From Inquilinus limosus (GTDB taxonomy: Bacteria > Pseudomonadota > Alphaproteobacteria > DSM-16000 > Inquilinaceae), in NCBI GenBank assembly GCA_019508225.1, contig JAEKLZ010000167.1:1-42506 (forward strand): a DNA stretch of 42,506 nucleotides, in the 5' to 3' direction. Under the pieces are notes generated by a model. The model saw nothing but the letters and a program-made list of their open reading frames with translations, did not search any database and was not told the DNA's origin. Positions 1 through 8,583 of the stretch are shown here, piece by piece. How positions within the stretch are numbered: the first letter of the stretch is position 1; each line of letters begins with the position of its first letter. A program made the position numbers and the translations under genes.

Positions 1-263
1 ATGCCGCCCTCCAGCGAGGTGCCGGTGCCGTAGGGCACGACCGGAATCTCGTGCTCGGCGCAGATCCGCAGCACCGCCGCGACCTCCTCGGTCGAGTGCG
101 GGAAGGCGACCGCGTCGGGCGGCATGGTCGGGTGCCAGGTCTCCTCCCGCCCGTGCTGCTCCAGCACCGCTGCGGCGGTGGAGACGCGGTCGCCCAGCAG
201 CGTGCGCAGGGCGGTGAGGGCGCGGGGGTCGAGGGTGGTGCGGTGCGACTGGGGGACGGCCAT
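1..263 (-). CDS. FAD-binding oxidase, lactate/glycolate dehydrogenase type (5' part only)
   Basis: The reverse strand opens at ATG 261-263 and reads without a stop to the left edge, giving about 87 N-terminal residues. The segment ends in PYGTGTSLEGG, the glycine-rich FAD pyrophosphate-binding motif of the FAD_binding_4 (GlcD / D-lactate dehydrogenase) family, preceded by HSTEEVAAVLRICAEHEIPV, the usual start of that domain. Family members oxidise D-lactate, glycolate or similar 2-hydroxy acids with FAD; the substrate cannot be told from this fragment. No signal peptide or membrane segment is seen. It is transcribed divergently from the secreted-protein gene that starts at 466. The catalytic C-terminal domain lies outside the window. 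Confidence 0.85.
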   Translation of the reverse strand, partial: MAVPQSHRTTLDPRALTALRTLLGDRVSTAAAVLEQHGREETWHPTMPPDAVAFPHSTEEVAAVLRICAEHEIPVVPYGTGTSLEGG

Positions 264-403
264 GATCCGCTGCAAAGATCGGACATAAGAACGGGCAACG
301 ACCCTAGACCGGCCCCCGCCGCGCGGCAAGGCCACGTCATCGCGCCATTGCCGCCGCAAAGCGGCGTCACGGCCGCCGTCAATGCGACACAAAGGCAGGG
401 CAT

Positions 404-432
404 TTGACTTCCCGGGGGCGACGGACCAGCAT
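404..432 (+). promoter_or_regulatory. Possible promoter of the FecR-like/cyclase operon
   Basis: TTGACT (404-409) is followed after 17 bp by CAGCAT (427-432), about 34 bp before the ATG at 466. The -35 is good and the -10 is poor. The 264-465 gap between the divergent genes holds nothing else I recognise. Confidence 0.3.
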
Positions 433-465
433 TTCGTCGTAATTTTCGGGTCGGGGTGGCCGGAT

Positions 466-1218
466 ATGAAAAAGCGTATTTCAACATGGTTCGCCGCCAT
501 GATTCTGGCGGTTGTCCTGATTCCGACCACCGCGTCGGCGCAGTTCGAGGGGCTGCTGCGGGACATCCTGCCGGCGGTCACCAGCCCCGGCTCCGGCAGC
601 TCCGACACCGTGGCGCCCGGCGGCGAACCTGCCGCGCGGGTGACGGCGATCAGCGGCGCGCCGGATGCGGGGGTCGAGGTCACCGACAGCGTCTATCCCG
701 GCCAGACCATCGATCTCGGCCGCAGCGGCCGGCTTGTTCTGGCCTATGGCGACGGCTGCACGGTCGAGACCATCCGCGGCGGCATCGTCACGGTCGGCGC
801 CGGCTCCAGCCGCGTCACCGGCGGCCAGGTGCAGGCCGGCAGCGCCGCCTGTGGCCGCACCCAGGTCGCGGTCAACGCCCGCTCGGCCGAGGCCGGGGCG
901 GGGGTCGACCGGCTGCTCGGGACGAAGGGCCGGTCGGATGACGGCCCGTTCAGCCAGAGCCTGTGGGCCGAGACCACCGTGTCCTCCGCCCGGCCCCAGT
1001 TCTCGGGCGCCGACGGCGTCGTCCGCATCGTGATGCTGGACGCGCCGACGCCGCAGACGGTGTGGGAAGGCGCGGGCGGCAGCGGCTTCCGTTATCCGGG
1101 CGGCGCGCCGAAGCTGCAGACCGGCGTGCCCTACCGGATCGAGGCGGGTGGCCGGTCGGCGGTGTTCTCGATCGACCCCGGCGCCAAGGGGGCGGGCGGC
1201 ACGGTCGTGCTGCGCTGA
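466..1218 (+). CDS. Secreted FecR-like hypothetical protein
   Basis: The product has 250 residues. Residues 1-24 form a clear Sec signal peptide (MKKR, hydrophobic core, TASA cleavage). I chose ATG 466 because it gives this signal; the frame is open further upstream but encodes no signal there. The mature part contains VYPGQTIDLGRSGRLVLAYGD, a beta-rich pattern like the FecR domain (glycine turns, 'grlvl.y.dG'), so a periplasmic FecR-like fold is inferred. It lies 32 bp upstream of a CHASE2 cyclase; FecR-domain proteins are often found beside CHASE2 cyclases, so it may supply or modulate the signal sensed by that receptor. Function is unproven. Confidence 0.75.
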   Translation: MKKRISTWFAAMILAVVLIPTTASAQFEGLLRDILPAVTSPGSGSSDTVAPGGEPAARVTAISGAPDAGVEVTDSVYPGQTIDLGRSGRLVLAYGDGCTVETIRGGIVTVGAGSSRVTGGQVQAGSAACGRTQVAVNARSAEAGAGVDRLLGTKGRSDDGPFSQSLWAETTVSSARPQFSGADGVVRIVMLDAPTPQTVWEGAGGSGFRYPGGAPKLQTGVPYRIEAGGRSAVFSIDPGAKGAGGTVVLR

Positions 1219-1250
1219 CGCGCGGCGGACGCTCCGTCCCCATTCCCATC

Positions 1251-3335
1251 ATGCGAAGGCTCCGCCGCCTGGCCGTGGCGCTCGGGATCGGCCTGGTCCT
1301 GGGCAGCGGATTGCTGCTGCCGGGCGCCGCCTTCCCGCAGCGGCTGGGCATCGACGCCCTGCTGTGGCTCGACCAGCCGCTCGGCTGGACCCGCCGGCCG
1401 CTGCCCGACCATCTGCCGGTGGCCGTGGTGGCGATCCGGGAGGAGACCTACCGCACCCCGCCGCTGCAGAACCGGCCGAAGGTGAGCTGGACGCCGGAGC
1501 TCGGCTTCGTGCTGGCCGGCCTGGCCCAGGGCGGGGCGGCCGTGATCGGCCTGGACGAGGTCTACCCGACCACGCTCGACTACCCGGACCTTAAGCCCAA
1601 CTACGACCGGCCGTTGAAGCAGGCCCTGGCCGTGCTCGGCCCCGCCGGCAAGGCCGTGCTGGGCTACGCCCAGTCCGGCGACCTGCCGGTGCGGCCGGAG
1701 CAGGGCCAGGTGATCGCGGTCGGCGGCGACGCCAATCTCCGCCCGCTCAACCTGGTCCGCGACCGGGACGAGGTGGTCCGGCTGTATCCCACCCGCCTGC
1801 CGCTGCAGGGCGGCGCGGGCGACACGCCCTCCTTCGCGGCGGAGCTGGTGTCCCGCGCCGGCGGCGCGGTGCCGCCAGGCGAGCCGCTGATCGACTTCAC
1901 CATCGGGCCGCGGGACGTGCCGATCTACGAGTTCGCCGACCTCGCCGCCTGCGCCAAGGCCGGCCAAGTCGACTTCTTCCGCCGGGAGTTCGCGGGCCGC
2001 ATCGTCATCATCGGCGGCATCCTCGATGTCGAAGACCGGCACACCACGCCGCGCCGGGTGCTGGAGGAGGTGGCCGACCACGAGCCGGCGGCGCGCTGCG
2101 TGCCGGCGCCCGGGCTGCCGCTGTCGACGACCGGCCGCCGCACCACGCCGGGCACGCAGATCCACGCCATCGCCGCGCTGACCCTCGCCCTCGGCCGGGC
2201 ACCGCTTCTGCTGCCGCCGGCCGCCGCCGCCGCTACTGTTGGGGTTGCTGCGACCGTGCTGGGCGCGATCCTGTTCCTGCTGGCGCCGCTCTGGGGCCTT
2301 CTGGCGCTGCTCGGCGCCGCGGCGATCGCCGTCGCCGGCTCGCTCCGGGCGCTCGGCAGCGGCTTGGTCCTGCCCCTGATGCCGCTGCTGCTGGCCTTCG
2401 CCCTGACCTACACCGCGATCTACGTCTACCGCTTCACCGTCGAGGACCGGACCCGGCGCCGGGTGGTCCACGCCTTCCGCCACTACCTCGCGCCGGCGCT
2501 GGTCGAGCAGCTGGCCGAGAACTCCGACGCGCTGCACCTGCGCGGCGAGATCCGGCCGGTGACCATCGCCTTCTACGACATTGTCGGCTTCACCAGCATG
2601 AGCGAGCGGCTGCAGCATGAGCCCGAGCGGCTGGTCGCGGTGGTGAACGGCCTGCTGGCCAAGGTCGCCGACGTGATCGAGCGCCATAGCGGCTATGTCG
2701 ACAAGTTCATCGGCGATGCGGTGATGGCGGTGTGGGGCGCGCCGCTACCCGACCCGCATGCCGCGGAGCACGCGGTGGCGGCGGGGCTCGACGCCTTCGC
2801 CGCGCTCGACGACTACAACCGCATCCTCGTGGACGAGCAGGGGCTGCCGCCGCTCGGCCTGCGCGGCGGGATCAATTCCGGCTGGGCCGTGGTCGGCAAT
2901 GTCGGGTCGCCGACTCGCCTCAATTATACCGTGCTGGGCGATGCGGTGAACCTGGCCGCCCGGCTCGAGGGGGCCAACAAGGCCTACGGCACCCGGCTGA
3001 TGGTGGGCGAGCGGACTTACCGGCAGCTGCCGCGCCGCTACCTGATGCGCCGGCTCGACCACCTGGTGGTCAAGGGCAAGGCGCGGCCGGTCCGGGTCTA
3101 TGAGGCGCTCGGCACCGCCGGCGACCTGCCGCCCGAGGCGGCGCAGGGCGTGCGCCGCTTCCACGCCGCCCTCGTCCTCTACTACCGCCGACGCTTCGCC
3201 GAGGCGGCCGGGCAGTTCGCGGCGCTGGCGGAGGCGGACCCGGTCGCCGCCCTGTACCGCGACCGCGCCGAAGCCTACGCCGCGGCGCCGCCGCCGGCCG
3301 ATTGGGACCGAAGCTACAGCTTGATCACGAAATGA
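1251..3335 (+). CDS. CHASE2-domain class III adenylate/guanylate cyclase
   Basis: The product has 694 residues. ATG 1251 starts with MRRLRRLAVALGIGL, a signal-anchor helix. Residues about 35-310 match an extracytoplasmic CHASE2 sensor domain. A block of hydrophobic helices (about 320-405) follows, then a cytoplasmic class III nucleotide cyclase domain (about 430-615). The two metal-binding aspartates are visible in FYDIVGFTS (D443) and FIGDAVMAVWG (D489), and the later NYTVLGDAVNLAARLEGAN motif is also intact, so it should be active. The known reaction is ATP (or GTP) to the cyclic nucleotide plus pyrophosphate. A C-terminal tail of about 75 residues is helical and Ala-rich. Its stop overlaps the next gene by ATGA. 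cAMP versus cGMP specificity is not settled. Confidence 0.9.
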   Translation: MRRLRRLAVALGIGLVLGSGLLLPGAAFPQRLGIDALLWLDQPLGWTRRPLPDHLPVAVVAIREETYRTPPLQNRPKVSWTPELGFVLAGLAQGGAAVIGLDEVYPTTLDYPDLKPNYDRPLKQALAVLGPAGKAVLGYAQSGDLPVRPEQGQVIAVGGDANLRPLNLVRDRDEVVRLYPTRLPLQGGAGDTPSFAAELVSRAGGAVPPGEPLIDFTIGPRDVPIYEFADLAACAKAGQVDFFRREFAGRIVIIGGILDVEDRHTTPRRVLEEVADHEPAARCVPAPGLPLSTTGRRTTPGTQIHAIAALTLALGRAPLLLPPAAAAATVGVAATVLGAILFLLAPLWGLLALLGAAAIAVAGSLRALGSGLVLPLMPLLLAFALTYTAIYVYRFTVEDRTRRRVVHAFRHYLAPALVEQLAENSDALHLRGEIRPVTIAFYDIVGFTSMSERLQHEPERLVAVVNGLLAKVADVIERHSGYVDKFIGDAVMAVWGAPLPDPHAAEHAVAAGLDAFAALDDYNRILVDEQGLPPLGLRGGINSGWAVVGNVGSPTRLNYTVLGDAVNLAARLEGANKAYGTRLMVGERTYRQLPRRYLMRRLDHLVVKGKARPVRVYEALGTAGDLPPEAAQGVRRFHAALVLYYRRRFAEAAGQFAALAEADPVAALYRDRAEAYAAAPPPADWDRSYSLITK

Positions 3336-4285
3336 GGGGCAAATTGACCAGAACACCCATGACCCTGCCTCGCCGCGGCTTTCTCGCCGGGGCCGGTGCC
3401 AGCCTGGGGGCGCTTGCGCTCGCCGGCTGCCAGACCGCGCAGGACTACGCCAACGATCCCATGGGGGCGGCGAACCAGCTCAGCCGGCTGATGTCGTCCC
3501 ATGGCGAGAGCGCCCCGGTCGACGAGGCGGCCCTGGGCGAGGGGCTGTATCCGCGCCTGGTCGCGCAGTCCGGCGGGGCCTACGGCAATGCCCGGATCCA
3601 GTCGGCCGTGCGCAGCTTCGCCCAGCCGTTGTTCCGGACCTCCAAGCGCTCGTTCCGCTGGGAGATCACGGTGCTGGACGACAACAGCCCCAACGCCTGG
3701 GCGCTGCCCGGCGGCAAGCTCGGCATCAACAAGGGCATGCTGCGCTACGTCGCCAGCGAATCCGAGCTGGCGGCCGTGATCTCGCATGAGATGGGCCATG
3801 CCGAGCTGAGCCACCAGATCGCCGAGCTGGAGAACAAGGGCTCCACCGATAAGCTGGTCGCGTTCTTCAAGGACGTGGCCCAGCGTGAGATCGACGCCAA
3901 GGCCTCCGGCCTGCACGACCTGACCAGCCGGGGACTCGACCAGCTCGCCCCGGCGATGTCCGAGCTGATCACCTCCGGCTATTCCCGCGATCATGAGCGC
4001 GAGGCCGACACCTATATCCTGACGGTGTTCCGCGCCACCGGCTACGACCCGCGCCAGGCCTCGGCCGTGTTCAAGACCCTGGATTCGCTGGTGCCGCCGG
4101 GGACCGAGGCCACCACCTCGCTGTTCTCCACCCATCCCGGCACCCGCGACCGGATCGAGCGGCTGGACGACGCGGCGGCGCGGCTGCCGGCCGGCGGCTC
4201 GGCCGGATCGGCGGACTTTGCCACGATCAAGGCGGTGTTCCCGACCCGGCTCTATTACCTGCGCAACCCGGCGGAGGCCAGCTGA
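3332..4285 (+). CDS. M48-family lipoprotein metallopeptidase
   Basis: The product has 317 residues from ATG 3332 (ATGA overlap with the cyclase). ATG 3359 is an alternative start giving MTLPRRGFLAGAG. The N-terminus has an arginine pair, a hydrophobic stretch and the lipobox LAGC, so it is probably a Tat/Sec-exported lipoprotein. The zinc site is HEMGH (152-156), with a third ligand in EREAD (E222, D226). This is the M48 (LoiP/YcaL/BepA-like) arrangement, without the TPR domain of BepA. The later STHPGTRDRIERL is also typical of this family. Such periplasmic proteases degrade misassembled outer-membrane proteins; that role is inferred here. Operon position suggests joint expression with the cyclase. 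Confidence 0.9.
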   Translation: MRGKLTRTPMTLPRRGFLAGAGASLGALALAGCQTAQDYANDPMGAANQLSRLMSSHGESAPVDEAALGEGLYPRLVAQSGGAYGNARIQSAVRSFAQPLFRTSKRSFRWEITVLDDNSPNAWALPGGKLGINKGMLRYVASESELAAVISHEMGHAELSHQIAELENKGSTDKLVAFFKDVAQREIDAKASGLHDLTSRGLDQLAPAMSELITSGYSRDHEREADTYILTVFRATGYDPRQASAVFKTLDSLVPPGTEATTSLFSTHPGTRDRIERLDDAAARLPAGGSAGSADFATIKAVFPTRLYYLRNPAEAS

Positions 4286-4371
4286 CCCGCGTCATCGCAA
4301 CCCCTCCGCTCGGTCGCACGAACTGCTATCATGGCGGGCGAGGGCGGCGTGTCGGTGAAGCGGAACGAGGG

Positions 4372-5100
4372 ATGACCATCTGGGGTAAGATTGTCGGTGC
4401 GGCCGCGGGCCTGGCCATGGGCGGCCCGATCGGGGCGTTGCTCGGCGCCGTGGCCGGCCATGCCGTCGACTGGTATCGCGACCAGCCGCCGGTGGATGGC
4501 GACGCCACCCAGCACATCGCCTTCACCATCGGCGTGATCGCGCTGGGCGCCAAGATGGCGAAGGCCGACGGCACGGTGACGGCGGCGGAGGTGTCGGCCT
4601 TCCGCCGGGTGTTCCGCGTGCCGCCGGAGGAAGACGCGAATGTCGAGCGCCTGTTCAACCTGGCGCGCCGCGACTCCGCGGGCTTCGAGCCCTATGCCAG
4701 GCAGCTCGCCGGCATGTTCAAGGACCGGCCGGAGGTGCTGGAGGAGCTGCTGCAGTGCCTGTTCACCATCGCCAAGGCCGATGGCGACGTGCAGCCGGCG
4801 GAGATCGACTATCTGCGCGCCGTGGCCGGGCTGTTCGGCCTGGCGACGGCCGATTTCCACCGACTCTGCGCCGAGGAATGCGCCGGCTGCGATGTCGACC
4901 CCTACGGCGTGCTGGGGGTGGAGCGGCAGATCGATGACGAGAACCTGAAGGCGGCGTATCGCCGGCTGATCCGCGAGCACCACCCGGACCGGCTGATCGC
5001 CCGCGGCGTGCCGGCCGACTTCATCGCCGTCGCCACCGACAAGATGGCCCGGATCAACGCCGCCTACGACATCATCCGGCGCGAGCGCAAGCTGGCCTGA
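4372..5100 (+). CDS. djlA: DjlA-like co-chaperone (TerB and J domains)
   Basis: The product has 242 residues. A glycine-rich hydrophobic N-terminus (residues 3-30, GAAAGLAMGGPIGALLGAVAG) resembles the transmembrane segment of DjlA. Residues about 45-165 form a TerB-like helical domain (the AKADG motif occurs twice). Residues about 178-240 form a C-terminal J domain with HPD at 204-206, the motif that stimulates the DnaK ATPase. Domain order and length match DjlA (membrane J protein), although here the J domain reaches the very C-terminus. It starts 86 bp after the M48 gene and may be read from the same transcript. A cell-envelope stress role is inferred from the family. Confidence 0.85.
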   Translation: MTIWGKIVGAAAGLAMGGPIGALLGAVAGHAVDWYRDQPPVDGDATQHIAFTIGVIALGAKMAKADGTVTAAEVSAFRRVFRVPPEEDANVERLFNLARRDSAGFEPYARQLAGMFKDRPEVLEELLQCLFTIAKADGDVQPAEIDYLRAVAGLFGLATADFHRLCAEECAGCDVDPYGVLGVERQIDDENLKAAYRRLIREHHPDRLIARGVPADFIAVATDKMARINAAYDIIRRERKLA

Positions 5101-5140
5101 CCATCGGCTCCGCGGCATCAAGCCTCTCGCCCGCCGCCGT

Positions 5141-5160
5141 ATATCGCTCTATATAGCGAA
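5141..5160 (+). promoter_or_regulatory. Candidate operator/promoter palindrome before the TrmO-importer operon
   Basis: An AT-rich island in a GC-rich setting contains an imperfect palindrome: CGCT and AGCG arms flank CTATAT (about 5145-5158). It lies 25-45 bp before the ATG at 5185 and includes a TATATA-like -10. It may be the operator of a small repressor. This is inference from symmetry and base composition only. Confidence 0.35.
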
Positions 5161-5184
5161 GCGGCACGGGAGCTGGAGATCCGC

Positions 5185-5682
5185 ATGGTGCGCGAGGACG
5201 AGATCCGGGCGGCCGAACGCGCCGTCGAATGGCCCGAACCGGCCGATGCGGGCCTGGTCTTCATCGGCCGCATCCGTACCCCCTGGACCAGCCGGCTGGA
5301 CTGCCCGCGCCAGGGCCGCCAGGACGGCCCGACCTGCCGGATCGAGGTGTTCGCGCCGTGGGACCAGGCGCTGGACGGCGTCGCCGAATTCGGGACGCTG
5401 GAGATCCTGTACTGGCTGCACAAATCACGCCGCGACCTGGTGCTGCAGAGCCCGAAGAGCGACGGCACCGCCCGCGGCACCTTCTCGCTGCGCTCGCCGG
5501 TGCGGCCCAACCCGATCGGCACCGCGATGGTCACGCTGCTTGGCATCGAGGGCTCGACCCTGCTGGTGCGCGGGCTGGACTGCCTCGACGGCACGCCGCT
5601 GATCGACATCAAGCCGGACCGCTGCGCCTTCACGCCGGTCGCCCCGCCGACGCCCGGCGATGCCGATGTGGGGGATGCGTGA
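5185..5682 (+). CDS. trmO: TrmO/TsaA-family (UPF0066) methyltransferase-like protein
   Basis: The product has 165 residues. The UPF0066/TrmO signature is complete: IGRIRTPW near the N-terminus, then [15 protein letters not shown], then [15 protein letters not shown] near the C-terminus. Characterised members (E. coli TrmO) methylate N6 of threonylcarbamoyladenosine-37 in tRNA-Thr using S-adenosylmethionine. The protein is shorter than E. coli TrmO, ending soon after the catalytic beta-barrel without its C-terminal domain. GGAG lies just before ATG 5185. The stop overlaps the next gene by GTGA, which ties it to the ABC importer genes. A role with metal chelates rather than tRNA is therefore possible but unproven. 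Confidence 0.85.
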   Translation: MVREDEIRAAERAVEWPEPADAGLVFIGRIRTPWTSRLDCPRQGRQDGPTCRIEVFAPWDQALDGVAEFGTLEILYWLHKSRRDLVLQSPKSDGTARGTFSLRSPVRPNPIGTAMVTLLGIEGSTLLVRGLDCLDGTPLIDIKPDRCAFTPVAPPTPGDADVGDA

Positions 5683-6719
5683 CCTTGTTCCGACGCCGCG
5701 CCCTGGCCGTCCTGATTGCCGGCCTCGTTTTGGCCGCGGCGCCCGCCTGGGCCCGCACCGTCACCGATTCCGCCGGCCGCCGGGTCGACATCCCGGACCA
5801 TGTCGGCCGGGTCTTCGCCGCCGGCCCGCCGGCGTCAATCCTCGTCTACATGCTGGCGCCGCAGACCATGACCGGCTGGGTGCGGGCGCCGCGGCCGGAG
5901 GACAAGCCGTTCCTGCTGCCCGCGGTGCGCGACCTGCCGGAGACCGGGCGCCTGACCGGCCGGGGCGACACGGTCAACCTGGAGCAGCTGCTGGCCGCCA
6001 GGCCCGACCTGATCGTCGATTTCGGCACCATCAGCGACACCTACAAATCGCTGGCCGACCGGGTGCAGCAGCAGACCGGCATCCCCTATCTGCTGATCGA
6101 CGGCAGCTTCGGCAACACCCCGGCGGCGCTGCACCTGCTGGCCGGCATCCTCGGCGTGCCGGAGCGGGGCGAGGTTCTGGCCAAGGCGGCGGAGGAGATC
6201 TTTGCCCAGGTCGACGCGGTCCTGGCCAAGGTCCCGGCCGACCAGCGCCCGAAGGTCTATCTCGCTCGCGGGCCGGAGGGGCTGGAGAGCGGCTCGCGCG
6301 GGTCGATCACCACCGAGATCCTCGAGCGGGTCGGCGCCGTCAACGTGGTCGAGGGCCTGCGCGACAAGGGCGGTCTGGTCACCGCCTCGCGCGAGCAGGT
6401 GATCGCCTGGGCGCCGGACACCATCATCGCGCTCGACCGCCGCTTCGTCCAAGGCGTCGCTGCCAGCCCGGACTGGCAGCCGGTGCCGGCGGTCAAGGCC
6501 GGCCGTGTCTTCCTGTCGCCGGGCCAGCCCTTCGGCTTCGTCGACTTCCCGCCCTCGGTCAACCGGCTGATCGGCCTGACCTGGCTGCTGCACACGCTGT
6601 ACCCGGAGCAGGCGCCGGGAGATCTGCGCGATCAGGTCCGCGGCTTCTACCACCTGTTCTACCAGGTCGACCTGACCGATGCCGACCTGGCCCGCCTGCT
6701 CGACGGTGCCGGTGACTGA
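5679..6719 (+). CDS. ABC importer periplasmic binding protein (iron-siderophore/corrinoid/oxyanion type)
   Basis: The product has 346 residues. GTG 5679 overlaps the trmO stop (GTGA) and gives a signal peptide (FRRRALAVL core, APAWA cleavage). The body is a class III (TroA-like) binding protein: [12 protein letters not shown] at the start, [15 protein letters not shown] in the first lobe, a long connecting helix, and [14 protein letters not shown] in the second lobe. A late [15 protein letters not shown] motif is shared with a subgroup that includes molybdate/tungstate (MolA) and nickel or ferric-chelate binders. It delivers the ligand to the permease and ATPase encoded next. The ligand cannot be decided from sequence. 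Confidence 0.88.
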   Translation: MTLFRRRALAVLIAGLVLAAAPAWARTVTDSAGRRVDIPDHVGRVFAAGPPASILVYMLAPQTMTGWVRAPRPEDKPFLLPAVRDLPETGRLTGRGDTVNLEQLLAARPDLIVDFGTISDTYKSLADRVQQQTGIPYLLIDGSFGNTPAALHLLAGILGVPERGEVLAKAAEEIFAQVDAVLAKVPADQRPKVYLARGPEGLESGSRGSITTEILERVGAVNVVEGLRDKGGLVTASREQVIAWAPDTIIALDRRFVQGVAASPDWQPVPAVKAGRVFLSPGQPFGFVDFPPSVNRLIGLTWLLHTLYPEQAPGDLRDQVRGFYHLFYQVDLTDADLARLLDGAGD

Positions 6720-7734
6720 GACCGTCGCAGTGCGGACAGCAACCGTCCTTCTGGTCCTGACGGCTCTCCTGATCGCGACGGCGCTGGTCGCCGCCGGCAT
6801 CGGGCCGTACCGGATTCCGCCGCAGGAGGTGCTGGCCGCGCTCTGGCGCCGGCTGTTCGGCGGCGCCATCGACCCCACGGTGGAGACGGTGCTGTTCCGC
6901 ATCCGCCTGCCGCGGGTGCTGGCGGCGATGCTGGTCGGCGCCGCGCTCTCCGCCGCCGGCGCCACCTATCAGAGCTTGTTCCGCAACCCGCTGGTGTCTC
7001 CGGACATCCTCGGCGTCTCCACCGGCGCCGGCTTCGGCGCTGTGCTCGGCATCCTGCTCGGCCTGCCGGTGGCGGCGATCCAGCTGCTCGGCTTCGGCGG
7101 CGGGCTGGTCACCGTGGCCGCGGTCGGCGCCCTGGCCCGCACGCTGCGCGGCGGCGGCGACGTGCTGGTGCTGGTCCTGGCCGGGATCGTGGTCGGCGCC
7201 CTGGCGGGGGCCGCCATCTCCCTGGTCAAGGTGCTGGCCGACCCTTACGACCAGCTGCCGGCGATCACCTTCTGGCTGCTCGGCAGCCTGGCCGGGGTGA
7301 AGGCCGCCGACGTGGCGGCGGTGCTGCCGGCGGTGGTGGTCGGCCTGGTGCCCCTGCTGCTGCTGCGCTGGCGCATCGGCGTGCTGTCGCTCGGCGACGA
7401 CGAGGCGCGGGCCCTGGGCGTCGACGTGCCGCGGCTGCGCCTGCTGGTGATCGTGGCCGCGACGCTGGTCACCGCCGCTGTCGTGGCGATCTCCGGCGTC
7501 ATCGGCTGGGTCGGGCTGATGGTGCCGCATATGGCGCGCCTCTTGGTCGGGCCGCGCTTCGACCGGCTGCTGCCGGCGGCGATCCTGCTGGGCGCCGCCT
7601 TCATGCTGGCGATCGACACCCTGGCCCGCTCCGTCGCCGAGATCGAGATCCCGCTCGGCGTGCTGACCGCCGCGGTCGGCGGCCCGATCTTCGTCTGGCT
7701 GCTGGCGCATGGCCGGCGGAGGCGGGTGCCGTGA
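6712..7734 (+). CDS. FecCD-family ABC importer permease
   Basis: The product has 340 residues with about 9-10 hydrophobic helices. GTG 6712 overlaps the end of the binding-protein gene by 8 bp; GTG 6706 is also possible. The family signature LPRVLAAMLVGAALSAAGAT followed by FRNPLVSPDILGVSTGAGFG is nearly canonical for BtuC/FecCD/FhuB permeases. A later GVIGWVGLMVPHMARL matches the cytoplasmic coupling segment that contacts the ATPase. It forms the membrane channel as a homodimer. The gene overlaps the ATPase gene by 4 bp (GTGA), indicating one transcription and translation unit. Confidence 0.93.
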   Translation: MTETVAVRTATVLLVLTALLIATALVAAGIGPYRIPPQEVLAALWRRLFGGAIDPTVETVLFRIRLPRVLAAMLVGAALSAAGATYQSLFRNPLVSPDILGVSTGAGFGAVLGILLGLPVAAIQLLGFGGGLVTVAAVGALARTLRGGGDVLVLVLAGIVVGALAGAAISLVKVLADPYDQLPAITFWLLGSLAGVKAADVAAVLPAVVVGLVPLLLLRWRIGVLSLGDDEARALGVDVPRLRLLVIVAATLVTAAVVAISGVIGWVGLMVPHMARLLVGPRFDRLLPAAILLGAAFMLAIDTLARSVAEIEIPLGVLTAAVGGPIFVWLLAHGRRRRVP

Positions 7735-8516
7735 GCGCCCTGTCCGCCGAAGGCCTCACCATCGGCTATGGCGCCATGACCGTCGCCACCGGCATCGACC
7801 TGGCGCTGGAGGCCGGCACGGTCACCTGCCTGCTCGGGCCCAACGGCGTCGGCAAGACCACTTTGTTCAAGACCCTGCTGGGCCTGATTCCGCCGCTCGC
7901 CGGCACCGTCCGGGTCGGCGGCGAAGCCTTGTCACGGCTCCGGCCGGCGGCGGTGGCCCGCCGCGTCGCCTATGTGCCGCAGGCCTATCCCGGCGACTTC
8001 GCCTACACCGTGCTCGACCTCGTGGTGATGGGACGGACCGCGGCGCTCGGCGCCTTCGCCACGCCCGGCCAGGCCGATCTCGACATCGCCCTGCGGGCGC
8101 TCGACGCGCTCGGCATCGCTGCGCTGGCGCCGCGGGATTCGACCCGGATCTCCGGCGGCCAGCGGCAACTGGCGCTGATCGCCCGCGCCCTGGCCCAGCA
8201 GGCCGGGGTGGTGGTGATGGACGAGCCGACGGCCAGCCTCGACCTCGGCAACCGCCTGCTTGTGCTGGACCGGGTCCGCGCCTTGGCCGCCGACGGGCTG
8301 GCGGTGCTGGTCTCGACCCATGAGCCGGAGCACGCCTTTGCCGTCGCCGACCGGGTGGCGGTGCTGGGCAGCGGCTTCGAGACCGGACCGGTCGACGCGG
8401 TGCTGACGCCGGACCGGCTGACCCGGCTGTACGGCGTGCCGCTCACCGTCGAGCGCACGCCCGCCGGCCGCCGGGTGGTGAGTCCGCTGGTCGGGCCGGC
8501 GGTCGGGCAGGCATGA
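7731..8516 (+). CDS. ABC importer ATP-binding protein (BtuD/FecE type)
   Basis: The product has 261 residues from GTG 7731. Walker A is GPNGVGKTT (36-44), the signature motif is ISGGQRQLALIARAL, Walker B is VVVMDEPTASLD, and the switch histidine lies in VSTHEPEH. These place it with FecE/BtuD-type ATPases of type II importers. It energises uptake of the chelated metal or corrinoid captured by the binding protein. It is the last gene of the trmO-led operon; the next gene begins 67 bp later. Confidence 0.93.
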   Translation: MSALSAEGLTIGYGAMTVATGIDLALEAGTVTCLLGPNGVGKTTLFKTLLGLIPPLAGTVRVGGEALSRLRPAAVARRVAYVPQAYPGDFAYTVLDLVVMGRTAALGAFATPGQADLDIALRALDALGIAALAPRDSTRISGGQRQLALIARALAQQAGVVVMDEPTASLDLGNRLLVLDRVRALAADGLAVLVSTHEPEHAFAVADRVAVLGSGFETGPVDAVLTPDRLTRLYGVPLTVERTPAGRRVVSPLVGPAVGQA

Positions 8517-8583
8517 GGAATCCGGGGCTGGTCAAGCCCGGCCAGAGTTGCGACAAGGTCGGCCTCTCTCGGAACCTTGGCGC

